This document shows positions 8,485 through 18,098 of a stretch of DNA of 64,000 bases, piece after piece (positions within the stretch are counted from its first letter, which is position 1; each line of letters opens with the position of its first letter). The notes beneath the pieces were generated by a model. That model made no database searches. It saw only the letters and a list, made by a program, of their open reading frames with translations, and had not been told where the DNA came from. A program made the position numbers and the translations under genes. This stretch comes from DATBAT01 sp963824805 (GTDB lineage Bacteria > Acidobacteriota > Terriglobia > Terriglobales > Acidobacteriaceae), in contig CAWGQZ010000082.1 of assembly GCA_963824805.1 (NCBI GenBank), positions 104,863 to 168,862 of the forward strand, read 5' to 3'.

Positions 8485-10938
8485 TCAGAAAAGCCGGTCA
8501 CGGCGGCTCAAATTGCCGAATGCGCCGATGTTCGCCAGCGCAAAGGTGAAGCGGAACTGGTTTTCGTCCCGGACCGTACCCAGGTTGAAGCGGCGGTATT
8601 CGACGCTGACGCCGCAACAGTCCCAATTGTAGGTGGTTTGCACCGCGGCATATTGCAGGAAATTGAGATTGGCGTCAAAGCCGATATTACCGGCGCCGCT
8701 GAAGCCGCGCTTGTTGGGATACCCGTAGCCCAGCAACACTCGAAACTGATTGAATTTTTCGGGCTCCGGAGTGACGGGAGTCGCCAGCCCAGAGGTCAAG
8801 GTTTCCCCCGGCGCGCGCAGAAACGCATCGCCTCCGCCCAGGGTGAAAGCCTTGAGATGGTAGTTCACCATGGCGGTGCTGGCATTCATCCGTCCACTCT
8901 GGAAGTCATAGTCCAGGTCCCATTCCACGTCCGTACGATTGCTGGTCTGTACCCGCAACCGCGAGATCAGCGGAGAAAGCCGGCGCTCCCCGGTCAGAAA
9001 GGCAATGCCAGTCAGGTCCGCGGTGGTCTCGAATACGTTGCGCCGCCCGGGAACCAGTGCTCCCCCGAATGTCGGATCAATGAAATATTTCTGCGCCAGC
9101 TCCCAGCTGACGACATCCCGTACCTGCGGTTCGGCGGCACAGGTGGGTTCGGGCGATTCGTCTCTTCCCCACGGCACTTCGTCTTGCGGGGCTTGTGCGC
9201 CGATAATCAAATTGGTCGGCATGCCTGTCGATGCGCAGTCCGTGGCAGACGGCAGCACCCGCTTCGAGAACAGACGGTTGACAATGCTGTACTCCACTTC
9301 GTTGGTATCGCTCACAATATCTCGCTCATCGAAGCGCAGAAGATGGTCAAAGTTGTCTACCCCGGCGACGTAGCGGTAGACGACGCGAGGCTCCACAACG
9401 TGCTTCCATTTGCGTCCTAAAAATTCCTTGTCGAATATCCGCTCTAGGGCCGGGGGTCTGATTTCGATTGTCCCCTCAAAAGCTTTGCGGTTGATGGCGT
9501 CGTAGGTCGCGGTTCCGACCCCGTTCGCGGGAATAAGCTGCTGGGTGTAGAACGTGTCGCGCAACGTAACCTCAGGCCGCAGCGACCAGCCGCCTGCTTG
9601 CAACGGCAGCGACAGGCTGGGAGCAAAATCAAACCGGCCCACCAGCGGTGCAGTACGGAACGAAGGCTCGCTACGGGAGAGCCCATCGGCAGCGGCATCG
9701 TAAGACCAATAAAACGGAGACTTCCCAATTTGCCGATCCACGCTCGAAGATGCGAGGCTCGGTGCGTGCAGAATGGTGATCACATCGCCGTTGGCCGTGC
9801 TCTCAAAGTTCTGGTAACGCTCGCTCAGAGCATTGTAGGAAAATCCGCGCGTGGTGTTGGAGAGAAAGGCCTGCGACTTTACTTCCGAAGACACCGCCTG
9901 GGTGAAGACTTCATTGAAAGCCAAGCGGAACACATACGAAGTTAGGTAATCGATGTTGGCTACGCCACGAAAATTGTGGGGAAATTTGCTCTCCGCGTTC
10001 AACTTTACGTTAGCGCCACCCTGGTCGGCGCTGTTGATACCGAAGCCTCGATCTAGCACTCCGTAAAAGCTCAGATCGAGGAATGAGTCTTCGGTGGGCC
10101 TTGCGCGAAACTCTCCCTGCGGCGCCCACCCGCGCATCGAAAAGTATTGCGCCCCCAAGGTTGCGTCCATGCTGCGATTAATCGCCCAGTAGACCGACTC
10201 GCCGAAAAACGTTCCCTTGCGTGATGAGTTGCCGAGACTTGGAATGAGGAAGCCAGACTGCCGGGCGCGTCCCACGGGGTGAGTCGCAAATGGCAGGTAC
10301 AGCACCGGGATGCCCTCGACCCGAAATGTGCTCTGGTAAATCCTGGCGTCGGCACCCACGTCTACAACGACTTTTCGCGCGCTGAACTCCCACTTGGGCT
10401 TCGGTAGATTGCACGTAGTCACGGTTCCGCCGTTCACCACGTAGTGATCGGGGCCCGTCTTTTCTACGGATTTTCCGGTGAAGGCGAATGGCGATGAGGA
10501 GGTCAATACGAACTTGGACTGCTTGAGTTGCACGCCGATCGCGCCCGCGACATTCTCAAACTTTCCAGTTTGCATCTTCATGTTGTACGTGGCGCGGCTG
10601 GCGACCAGGTGCTCATCGTTGGACCCGCCATCCGCGACGACGTGGCCTTCAGCGACAACTTCCCCGGTCTCAGAATTGTAGGTAACTTCATCTGCCCGAA
10701 GAATGTAGCCGCTGTAGTGAATTTCCGCCTGACCCTGCAGTTTGTATACCGGGCCATCTTTTTCCTGCTCCAGGGCACACACGCCGTCTTCATTCCTTTT
10801 CAGCGGGCAATTCGAGGCGGTGGTGGGGGTTTCCTTCGGTTTCGCGGGGGATGGCAACTGGCTGGTAACTAAGGGAGGGACGACTAACAGATGACAAACA
10901 AACGCCGCCGTGATAAGGAATCGTATGCGGGAACTCAT
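8485..10938 (-). CDS. lptD: LPS-assembly outer-membrane protein LptD
   Basis: 817 residues. A signal peptide is followed by an OstA/LptA-like beta-jellyroll (about residues 65-200: YKLQGQAEIHYSGYILRADEV, SRATYNMKMQTGKF) and a long beta-barrel. LptD inserts lipopolysaccharide into the outer leaflet with LptE. Cys44 and Cys54 near the N terminus and the adjacent Cys774-Cys775 (NWDCCGVSVEYR) mirror the N-terminal and C-terminal cysteine pairs that form essential disulfides in E. coli LptD. Start ATG 10938 removes a 53-residue upstream stretch without signal character. It heads a minus-strand run with LarE, a DsbA-like protein and a parvulin, and is divergent from the RDD gene. Confidence 0.9.
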   Translation of the reverse strand: MSSRIRFLITAAFVCHLLVVPPLVTSQLPSPAKPKETPTTASNCPLKRNEDGVCALEQEKDGPVYKLQGQAEIHYSGYILRADEVTYNSETGEVVAEGHVVADGGSNDEHLVASRATYNMKMQTGKFENVAGAIGVQLKQSKFVLTSSSPFAFTGKSVEKTGPDHYVVNGGTVTTCNLPKPKWEFSARKVVVDVGADARIYQSTFRVEGIPVLYLPFATHPVGRARQSGFLIPSLGNSSRKGTFFGESVYWAINRSMDATLGAQYFSMRGWAPQGEFRARPTEDSFLDLSFYGVLDRGFGINSADQGGANVKLNAESKFPHNFRGVANIDYLTSYVFRLAFNEVFTQAVSSEVKSQAFLSNTTRGFSYNALSERYQNFESTANGDVITILHAPSLASSSVDRQIGKSPFYWSYDAAADGLSRSEPSFRTAPLVGRFDFAPSLSLPLQAGGWSLRPEVTLRDTFYTQQLIPANGVGTATYDAINRKAFEGTIEIRPPALERIFDKEFLGRKWKHVVEPRVVYRYVAGVDNFDHLLRFDERDIVSDTNEVEYSIVNRLFSKRVLPSATDCASTGMPTNLIIGAQAPQDEVPWGRDESPEPTCAAEPQVRDVVSWELAQKYFIDPTFGGALVPGRRNVFETTADLTGIAFLTGERRLSPLISRLRVQTSNRTDVEWDLDYDFQSGRMNASTAMVNYHLKAFTLGGGDAFLRAPGETLTSGLATPVTPEPEKFNQFRVLLGYGYPNKRGFSGAGNIGFDANLNFLQYAAVQTTYNWDCCGVSVEYRRFNLGTVRDENQFRFTFALANIGAFGNLSRRDRLF

Positions 10939-11085
10939 CGGAAGCGCAACGGAACCCCGCAGGCGTCGTATGCAGTGGGGTATGGGTGACGTTAGCACGC
11001 CGCCGCCCCAGGTAGCAAAGCGCGCCGGCTCAAAATGACTGCGAGTAGTTTTCCCGGCTCTGGTTCTCTCGCGAAAGAAAGGTCC

Positions 11086-12252
11086 ATGCCCTGTCACGTC
11101 TGTGGCGACGTTTGCCGTTGTGTACCTGCAGTTCGCGCCGCCTCAAAAGCAAAATTCGAGATCGAGCCCGAGGACGACAGCTCAATTTTGATTGATCCTG
11201 AAGCCTTCGATGCCAGCGAGCAGGAATTCGCTGCTAGCCTCGATCGTGTGGTCACGAAACCCCGGTTTGTCGTGGAGCCAGACGATTCGATCGTCACGGT
11301 GGAGAGTCAGGTTCCATCCCTCATGCTGGAAGCTCCGGCAGAGCCGGCCTTGCCAGCGAGTCCTGAACCTGTCGCCAGTGAATCACTCTGGAAGGAAGAA
11401 CTCGCCGCCAAGCTGAATCACTATCGTGCGCGCCGCAGTCCTAAGCAACCAAGATTTCCCTCGCTACAGCTAAAATTTGAGACTGAGCCGACACGCCAAG
11501 CGCCCATTGAATCACCGGTTCAGCCAGTGCTTACCCAGCAGGCTATTCCGGTGGAGAGCCAGGAACCACCCACCCAGCTTAAAACCGCCTCTGCCAGGCC
11601 GCGCGGGACCGATTCGGGAGAGAACTCTGCCCGCATCCTGGAGTTTCCCCGCATTGCCATCGCTCCGCCACGGAGGGTGGACGAACTGGCGGACCCGGTG
11701 CTTGATCGTCCACGTATTCTTGAGGTTCCTGACGCTGCGCCATCAGAACCTGCGCTCGGCGGAATCACCATTGGCCCGGTTGAAAAAATTGAGGCCAGGC
11801 CCAGCGAGTTTGAAGTCCCCCTGCAAGCAGCATCGCTCACACGCCGCTCAGTTGCGACGGCCCTCGACGCGGTTGTAGTTGCATCATCGGTCGTATTGTT
11901 CACAGATATTTTTCAGTCGATGACACCAACTGCTCTGACCTCGGCCCAATTTGCTGCTGCAGCCGCGGCCTTCTTCGGAGTTTTCTGGGCGGCATACCAT
12001 TTTCTGCTGCTGGTTTATTGCGGGACTACTCTCGGACTTCGCTTGACCCGCATGCAGTTGCGTCACTTCGATGGTAAGACCGTGCTGCGTAACAAGCGCC
12101 GGTGGAGAGCTGTGACGGCCGTCTTGTCAGCGGCTTGCCTGGGCTTGGGCTATGCCTGGTGCCTTCTCGACGAAGATCAATTGTGCTGGCACGATCGCAT
12201 CACTCGAACTTACGTCAGTCCGCAAGGTCCCGCGCTCAGAACTGGCAGCTAG
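11086..12252 (+). CDS. RDD-family membrane protein with N-terminal Cys cluster
   Basis: 388 residues from ATG 11086, supported by an AAAGAAAGG site. It opens with MPCHVCGDVCRC, five cysteines that could form a small zinc or metal knot. Residues ~20-250 are Pro/Glu/Ala-rich and look disordered. The last ~140 residues are an RDD domain: TRRSVATALDAVVVASSVVL, then hydrophobic helices and the family's second half ending CWHDRITRTYV. RDD proteins are poorly understood; some act as Na+/H+ antiporters. It lies 81 bp upstream of gltX on the same strand. The long acidic, Pro-rich linker is unusual for the family. Confidence 0.75.
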   Translation: MPCHVCGDVCRCVPAVRAASKAKFEIEPEDDSSILIDPEAFDASEQEFAASLDRVVTKPRFVVEPDDSIVTVESQVPSLMLEAPAEPALPASPEPVASESLWKEELAAKLNHYRARRSPKQPRFPSLQLKFETEPTRQAPIESPVQPVLTQQAIPVESQEPPTQLKTASARPRGTDSGENSARILEFPRIAIAPPRRVDELADPVLDRPRILEVPDAAPSEPALGGITIGPVEKIEARPSEFEVPLQAASLTRRSVATALDAVVVASSVVLFTDIFQSMTPTALTSAQFAAAAAAFFGVFWAAYHFLLLVYCGTTLGLRLTRMQLRHFDGKTVLRNKRRWRAVTAVLSAACLGLGYAWCLLDEDQLCWHDRITRTYVSPQGPALRTGS

Positions 12253-12333
12253 TGGCTGAGAACCTGGTTCTTCCAGTCGTCATTCGCGCGCAGACAGCGT
12301 TGCCGAGCCGCCACCCCTGCTAACATCTTTCAT

Positions 12334-13878
12334 GTGACCGAAAAATCTCTCATAAGAGTGCGCTTTGCACCCTCTCCTACTGGACACATTCACGTCGGCA
12401 ACGCGCGCACTGCTTTATTCAACTGGCTGTTTGCCCGCCAGAAGGGCGGCACCATGGTGCTACGCATTGAAGACACCGATGTCGAGCGCAGCGAGGCCCG
12501 ATATGAAGACCAACTGATCTCCGACCTGAAATGGATGGGCATCGATTGGGATGAAGGCCCCGACAAGCCGGGTGCCTATGGCCCTTACCGTCAATCCGAT
12601 CGGCTTGAAATCTATCGAGAGCACGCCGAGCGACTCCTCAACGAAGGCAAGGCTTATCTTTGTTTTTGCAGCGAAGAAGATTTGCAGAGAGACCGCGAGC
12701 TTGCCATGGCGGAGCATCGTCCGCCAAACTATTCCGGCAAGTGCCGCAACATCGATCTCGACGACGCCAAACGAAAACGCACGGCCGGCGAACCTTGCGC
12801 GATCCGTCTGCGCATTCCCGAGCGGCCCATTCGCTTTCATGACATCGTTCACGGCGCGGTGGAATTCTCGAACGAAGTAGTCAGCGATCCCATTATTCTC
12901 CGTTCCAGTGGCATGCCGGTTTACAACTACGTAGTGGTCATTGACGATGCGTTGATGAAGATCACGCACGTCATCCGTGGCGACGACCATCTCTCCAACA
13001 CGCCGAAGCAGGTAGCCTTGTACGAGGCCCTGGGATGGCCTGTCCCCGAGTTCGCTCACCTGTCCACGATTTTGGGCAACGATCGTGAGCGTCTCTCGAA
13101 ACGTCACGGCGCGACTTCCATCGCGAACTTTCGCGACATGGGCGTGCTGCCTGAAGCTCTGGTCAACTATCTGGCGCTTTTGGGATGGGCACCCACCGGA
13201 GGCAACCGCGAAATTTTCAATGCGCAGGAGCTGATCAAGGAATTTTCCCTGCAGCGCATTACGCCTTCGCCCGCCGTCTTTGACATGGAGAAGCTTTACT
13301 GGCTGAATCGGCATTACCTCAAGGGCAAGCCGGCAGGAGACCTTTACAACGCTTGTGTTGGCTACCTGTTCCGCTCGGGGATGTTGTCGAAAGAAGGGGA
13401 GATCGGCGGCAGCCTTATGCTGCCGACTGGTTTTCGTGACTGGTTCCTGAAGGTCATCGAGCTTCTCGCGCCATCTGTAGATCGTCTGGAACAGCTGCCG
13501 GACCGCACTACGTTGATTTTCCACTACGACGCGAAGGCAGCCCTCAATTCGCCGGAAAATGCTGACGTTCTGGGGTGGAAGAACACGGAAGCGGTCTTAA
13601 CTCGTTTCACCGTGAAGATCATGGAGGATGAGTCGGCCAAGGCGGGTCAGCTCACACCTGAGTGTTTCAAGAAGATCGTTAACGAAGTTAAGGCCGAGAC
13701 CGGCGCCAAGGGGAAGGAATTGTTTCACCCCATCCGATTGATCATTACCGGTTCACACTCGGGCCCGGAATTCGACAAGCTGATTCCGATTCTCGAGCAA
13801 GGCAGTCATCTCGATCTGCCGCGGCATATCTTGAACGTAAGGGAGCGGGTGGAAGCTTTTGGCAAAGCTCACGGCTAA
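12334..13878 (+). CDS. gltX: Glutamyl-tRNA synthetase
   Basis: 514 residues of class I aminoacyl-tRNA synthetase. RFAPSPTGHIHVGNART holds the HIGH signature (here HIHVG), VLRIEDTDVERS is the conserved Glu/tRNA-binding segment, and DRERLSKRHGATS carries the KMSKS-equivalent loop. The C-terminal anticodon-binding domain is complete and ends with the usual helical bundle. It loads glutamate on tRNA-Glu, and possibly tRNA-Gln if the organism uses the amidotransferase route. The GTG at 12334 matches the family N terminus; an ATG two bases upstream is immediately followed by a stop. Convergent with the kinase gene after 46 bp. Confidence 0.97.
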   Translation: MTEKSLIRVRFAPSPTGHIHVGNARTALFNWLFARQKGGTMVLRIEDTDVERSEARYEDQLISDLKWMGIDWDEGPDKPGAYGPYRQSDRLEIYREHAERLLNEGKAYLCFCSEEDLQRDRELAMAEHRPPNYSGKCRNIDLDDAKRKRTAGEPCAIRLRIPERPIRFHDIVHGAVEFSNEVVSDPIILRSSGMPVYNYVVVIDDALMKITHVIRGDDHLSNTPKQVALYEALGWPVPEFAHLSTILGNDRERLSKRHGATSIANFRDMGVLPEALVNYLALLGWAPTGGNREIFNAQELIKEFSLQRITPSPAVFDMEKLYWLNRHYLKGKPAGDLYNACVGYLFRSGMLSKEGEIGGSLMLPTGFRDWFLKVIELLAPSVDRLEQLPDRTTLIFHYDAKAALNSPENADVLGWKNTEAVLTRFTVKIMEDESAKAGQLTPECFKKIVNEVKAETGAKGKELFHPIRLIITGSHSGPEFDKLIPILEQGSHLDLPRHILNVRERVEAFGKAHG

Positions 13879-13924
13879 TGGGGCGCCGCTTTGCGGGGCT
13901 CGACTATCAGAATTGGAGCGCCGT

Positions 13925-16636
13925 CTAATCCGATTCAGCGCTCCACACTGGCGCTCCCCCCATTGAGTGATAAAAGCCCCATCCAGCGAGCGCGACTACG
14001 CTCAGCAGCGCGAAGATCGATGCATTCATGTACCAAGCTGAGAGGTCAGCGGTGAAAGGTACGTTGGCCAGCATGTCTATAGTGAAGATGGCACAGGTGA
14101 GGGGCACCAGCCCGAAGCGATAAACAATGAGGACGGCAACCGCATACACTACAATGAGCGAGGGAATCCTGACCGCCAGGTACGAACCGCTTAGCGTGTT
14201 GATCGCAGTGAAGATCGCAACGAATGCGAGGGCGGCCAGCCAGTCTTTGCGCAAAAGTTTCTTCAATCCCAACAGCAGAAAAAAGAACTCCAAGGCGGCA
14301 ATAATAGATGCCGGTATCTGGGTTAGCCACAACCCCAGCGCCTGCCGTCCGCCAATCAGATACTCCGTGGCGTAGAGACCCGGCGCAGCCCCCAAATGAA
14401 TCATGATTAGATGCCGGGCCTGAAAGATGAGGATCCAAACCACACCCAACATCACCCCGAAAAGTATGTCGCGTCCTACCAGAGGATCGCGCGCCTGCCC
14501 CGCCAGCAAGCGGCTCCAGGAGATGATGGTCTGCGGCCAGTTGCGCCGCACCCAGGGTTCAAGCGCCAGGTAGAGCAGCCAGGTGACCCCGGAAATGAAC
14601 AGCCCCGTGCTTACCGCGAGAATAATCAGGCCGAAAGAGTCCAATGCGGGGACTAGATGAGCGCGACACAGCAATAGCGTCATCTCCAGCCCGAACATGA
14701 CAATCGCCAGACGAGCGGCGCCCTCGCGGTCACCGCGTCCCTGACGATAATTTCGCCGCGCCAGGAGAGCCGCGCCCGACAACATCGAGACCATCATAAG
14801 CACCAGCAAAACTATCTTCGCTTTTTCTCCCGTGGTTTGATCGTCTGACTTGGCACGCTGCGGCTTGGTCCAATCTCCTATCAAAGAGAAGAAAACCGGT
14901 TTCCCGCGTAACGATGCCGCTTCGATGCGCAATGGCCGTTTCGATCCTGGCCACGCGCCGGTCCAAGCCGCGCGTGTATCTCCCCCTGCTAGAGAATTCC
15001 AGACTGGCTGGGTCGATTGAAATTGCGCTTGCTCGAGCCCGGCCATGGCAAACAGCACGCCCCAGTCCACCGCACCGGAAGGCGGAGCCTTTGCGTCCTC
15101 TATTTCCGGAGGAATGGCGAGCAGGTAGATCAGCCGTCCCTGAGGATCAAGCTCCACATGCACCATGCCGGACATAACTTCCGGCGGATCGTAACTTTGA
15201 ATGATCCCTGGGGTCAGCAGCAGATCATAGAAATCGCGCGCCACCATATACCGGGGACTCTGCCGGTACCAGTACTGCATCAGCGAAGGCCGCTCGCTTA
15301 ATACCCGGTTCCAGTCGGGACGCGGCTTGTCGTTTTTCTCGATGGATTCTTCCAGGTCTCCGTTGTTATAGAGGCCGAAGAAGCTATCCACCGGATGTCT
15401 TTCATAGCCTAACTTGCCCAACATCTCCCGAGCCTTCTGGGTGAGAACTTCAGGGCTCATTTCAAGTCCCAACCGGTCCAAAGCGCTGCTGCGAATCGTC
15501 AGATAGACAGCAATCGCCAATCCCACCAGAGCGGCAGCCAGGCAGATCACAGCCACCCGCCGACCAAGTCCAGCCGCCTCCCCTGCGGCAGCGACCATTT
15601 GCGGGGAAGGCGTCTCGCCCGCCGCCAGTGCCGCCGCCAAAGGATCTCCACCCGGTAGCGCGGCCGCCACATTGTGCACGTTGGCCGGCCGCGCCACGGG
15701 TTCGGTTTCCAGGCAACGCAAGATCACCCGTTCAATCGCAGGATCGAGATCTTTGACCACCGACGACGGACGGCTGGGAGTTCTTTCCTCTCTATTGCGA
15801 AGTGAGGTAGCAGGCTTGTCGGTGAAGGCACGCTTTCCGGTGAACACTTCATACAACACCAGGCCCAGGGCATAGATGTCGCTGCGGACACTGACTTCTT
15901 TGCCTTCCAGTTGCTCCGGCGCCATGTAGGCAGGAGTCCCGCTGCGCAACTCAGTTCCTGGTATCTGTTCGGCAACTCCGGCCAGGCCGAAGTCGGTAAT
16001 CACTACCTGGCCGCGCCCGTCGAGCATAATGTTGGCGGGCTTCATGTCGCGGTGCAGGACGCCTTTGGCGTGGGCGGCGGCCAGCCCGGCACAAAGTTGC
16101 CGCGCGATGTCGAGGGCTTTGTCCTGGGGAAGCCGTCCGATGCGGCGCAGAAGCGAGGCCAAGTCTTCTCCGTCGACATACTCCATGGTGAAGAATGTCT
16201 GCCCGTCGACCTCTCCCACGTCGTAGACGCGGCAAACATTGGGATGGGAGACTCTGCGGGCAGTTCGAACTTCGTTTCGGAAACGTTCGAGCAATCCCTC
16301 ATCGCGCATGGCGGGCTCGGGAAGGAATTTGAGAGCGATCGGTTGCCCCAAAGTCAGGTCATCGGCCCGGTAGACTTCTCCCATGCCGCCCTTGCCCAGA
16401 AGTGCGATGACACGGTAGCGGCTTGCGATGAGGTGTCCGGGCAGGAAGCGGCTTTCGCTGAGAGCAGCCGCCGAACTGGGAGGCCGAAGCCCCGAAGTGG
16501 GAATCTTTACTCGTGGGGTTGCCGGAGCAAAATCAAACGTAGCCAGATCGCTGCTGTCAGAAACGGGTTTGCCGCAAGAAGAGCAAAATCGTCCGGCAGA
16601 AGGGAGGTCCGTACCGCAGGCTACGCAGGTAGACAT
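13925..16636 (-). CDS. Zinc-ribbon Ser/Thr protein kinase with large membrane domain
   Basis: 903 residues. Residues 4-21 are a zinc ribbon (CVAC...CSSC). A complete PknB-type kinase follows: glycine loop LLGKGGMGEVY, Lys103 in ALKFL, catalytic HRDMKPAN with Asp197, DFG at 215-217, and APEQLEG. A first membrane helix lies near residue 355, then an extracytoplasmic region of ~230 residues, and finally eight or more hydrophobic helices to the C terminus. Kinases of this layout are common in Acidobacteria; the external part may sense a signal and the polytopic part resembles CPBP/unknown membrane domains, though I see no protease motif. ATG 16636. Neither substrate nor ligand can be inferred. 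Confidence 0.85.
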   Translation of the reverse strand: MSTCVACGTDLPSAGRFCSSCGKPVSDSSDLATFDFAPATPRVKIPTSGLRPPSSAAALSESRFLPGHLIASRYRVIALLGKGGMGEVYRADDLTLGQPIALKFLPEPAMRDEGLLERFRNEVRTARRVSHPNVCRVYDVGEVDGQTFFTMEYVDGEDLASLLRRIGRLPQDKALDIARQLCAGLAAAHAKGVLHRDMKPANIMLDGRGQVVITDFGLAGVAEQIPGTELRSGTPAYMAPEQLEGKEVSVRSDIYALGLVLYEVFTGKRAFTDKPATSLRNREERTPSRPSSVVKDLDPAIERVILRCLETEPVARPANVHNVAAALPGGDPLAAALAAGETPSPQMVAAAGEAAGLGRRVAVICLAAALVGLAIAVYLTIRSSALDRLGLEMSPEVLTQKAREMLGKLGYERHPVDSFFGLYNNGDLEESIEKNDKPRPDWNRVLSERPSLMQYWYRQSPRYMVARDFYDLLLTPGIIQSYDPPEVMSGMVHVELDPQGRLIYLLAIPPEIEDAKAPPSGAVDWGVLFAMAGLEQAQFQSTQPVWNSLAGGDTRAAWTGAWPGSKRPLRIEAASLRGKPVFFSLIGDWTKPQRAKSDDQTTGEKAKIVLLVLMMVSMLSGAALLARRNYRQGRGDREGAARLAIVMFGLEMTLLLCRAHLVPALDSFGLIILAVSTGLFISGVTWLLYLALEPWVRRNWPQTIISWSRLLAGQARDPLVGRDILFGVMLGVVWILIFQARHLIMIHLGAAPGLYATEYLIGGRQALGLWLTQIPASIIAALEFFFLLLGLKKLLRKDWLAALAFVAIFTAINTLSGSYLAVRIPSLIVVYAVAVLIVYRFGLVPLTCAIFTIDMLANVPFTADLSAWYMNASIFALLSVVALAGWGFYHSMGGAPVWSAESD

Positions 16637-16710
16637 GAAATTTCCCGGTACAGTCTACCGCGTAACTCCATTCGTCTGAGCCCGCAGAGGACAAAGCCTA
16701 GGCTTTCCAA

Positions 16711-16746
16711 GACTTCCTCTGTGTAACTCTGTGTTCTCTAGAGGAG
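16711..16746. repeat. CTCTGTGT-type intergenic repeat
   Basis: The gap upstream of the kinase gene contains CCTCTGTGTAACTCTGTGTTCTCTAG in two near-identical 9-10 nt tandem units (split here as CTCTGTGTAA and CTCTGTGTTC). It resembles other short tandem intergenic sequences in this window. No function is apparent. Confidence 0.3.
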
Positions 16747-16828
16747 TAATAGCCTTTGATCTTCCTCGCAGACTCATTGTCGTTGCAGTCAGGGAGGACG
16801 CGGTTGCGAAGAGATCTTCGACTGCACG

Positions 16829-16857
16829 AAAGGGATTGGCTCGGCGCCAATCCCTTT
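16829..16857. terminator. Perfect 12-bp hairpin downstream of moeZ
   Basis: AAAGGGATTGGC / GCCAATCCCTTT with a 5-nt TCGGC loop, 21 bp past the moeZ stop on the minus strand. It is a strong stem, but no clear U-tract follows, so it may stabilise the transcript or belong to a dispersed repeat (flanking sequence TTTGCTCCGCTCAAGATGAC resembles the element near 39400). Confidence 0.5.
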
Positions 16858-16877
16858 GCTCCGCTCAAGATGACAGA

Positions 16878-18050
16878 TCAGTACTTGGGCATCTTCGGAT
16901 CAACCCGGTCGGCCCAGGCCAGAATTCCGCCCGCCAGGTTCCGTACCTTCTTGAATCCTGCCTTCTTCAGGAAGTCCACCGCTTTGGCGCTGCGCATTCC
17001 CGAGCGGCAATGCGCCACAATCTCACGGCTGGAATCGAGTTCATTCACTCGCTTCGGCAGATCGCCCAGCGGAATCAGGTGTCCGCCGATGTTGCAGATC
17101 TGATATTCGTGTGGTTCACGCACGTCCAACACGAAGATGTCTTCTCCGGCATCGAGCTTTTGCTTCAACTCTTCTACTTGCATTTCGGGCACATTCACGT
17201 CCACTTCATTCTCCTCACCGCGAATTCCGCAGAATTCATTGTAGTCGATGAGTTTGGTGATGGTGCGGTGCGTTCCGCAGGCCGGGCAATCTGGATTCTT
17301 GCGTAGCCTTAGTTCGCGGAACTTCATGTCCAGAGCGTCGACTAGCAGGAGGCGGCCGATCAGCGGCGTCCCCTTGCCCAGAATCAGCTTGATGGTTTCC
17401 GTGGCCTGGATGACGCCAACGAGACCGGGCAGAATGCCCAACACGCCGCCCTCGGCGCACGATGGAACCAATCCAGGCGGTGGCGGCTCGGGGTACAAGC
17501 AGCGGTAGCAGGGGCCTTCCTCCGTGGCGAAGATGCTGGCCTGGCCCTCGAAGCGGAAAATGGATCCGTAGACGTTCGGCTTACCGGTCAATACGCAGGC
17601 GTCGTTGACCAGGTAGCGTGTGGGAAAGTTGTCGGTGCCGTCGGCGATGATGTCGAAGTCTTTGAAGATTTCGAGGGCGTTCTCGCTGCTCAACCGGGTG
17701 TCGAACTTCTTGATGTTCAGATAGGGATTGATCGCCTTGAGGCTCTCTGCAGCGGAATCCAGCTTCTTGCGTCCCACATCTGCGGTGGAATGGATGATCT
17801 GCCGTTGCAGGTTGGTGTAATCGACCACGTCAAAATCGACGATACCGAGCGTTCCCACCCCTGCCGCCCCCAGGTACAACGCCAGAGGGGATCCCAGGCC
17901 GCCCGCACCAATACACAATACCCGCGCCGCTTTCAGCTTCTGCTGGCCTTCCATCCCCACCTCGGGCATGATCAGATGCCGCGAATAGCGCAGGATTTCA
18001 TCATTGTCCAGAGCTGCAGTTTCGGGTTTCGCTTCAAGTACGGTGGCCAT
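16878..18050 (-). CDS. moeZ: MoeZ/MoeB-type sulfur-carrier adenylyltransferase with rhodanese domain
   Basis: 390 residues. ThiF/MoeB domain: GAGGLGSPLA (residues 48-57, ATP binding), DFDVVDYTNLQRQ, ADGTDNFPTR; zinc ligands Cys181, Cys184, Cys255 and Cys258; a loop Cys198. C-terminal rhodanese domain (285-390) with the persulfide Cys348 in VAHCRSGMRSA. MoeZ proteins adenylate the C-terminal glycine of a ubiquitin-like carrier and transfer sulfur to it, giving a thiocarboxylate used for molybdopterin, thiamin, 2-thiouridine or cysteine. The carrier gene lies upstream on the same strand, with a poly-cysteine leader peptide between them. GAGGT (18055-18059) is the ribosome site for ATG 18050. 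Confidence 0.92.
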   Translation of the reverse strand: MATVLEAKPETAALDNDEILRYSRHLIMPEVGMEGQQKLKAARVLCIGAGGLGSPLALYLGAAGVGTLGIVDFDVVDYTNLQRQIIHSTADVGRKKLDSAAESLKAINPYLNIKKFDTRLSSENALEIFKDFDIIADGTDNFPTRYLVNDACVLTGKPNVYGSIFRFEGQASIFATEEGPCYRCLYPEPPPPGLVPSCAEGGVLGILPGLVGVIQATETIKLILGKGTPLIGRLLLVDALDMKFRELRLRKNPDCPACGTHRTITKLIDYNEFCGIRGEENEVDVNVPEMQVEELKQKLDAGEDIFVLDVREPHEYQICNIGGHLIPLGDLPKRVNELDSSREIVAHCRSGMRSAKAVDFLKKAGFKKVRNLAGGILAWADRVDPKMPKY

Positions 18051-18098
18051 AAAAACCTCTATTTAAGGATTTGAACTGGAGATCGCCAGACAGACCAG

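Noticed and set aside
8275..9420. 381-codon plus-strand frame over larE/lptD
   Set aside because: Lies opposite two recognised genes and has low-complexity, Arg/Pro-rich composition.
12460..13524. 354-codon open frame opposite gltX
   Set aside because: Antisense shadow of a highly conserved gene; no family motif or ribosome site.
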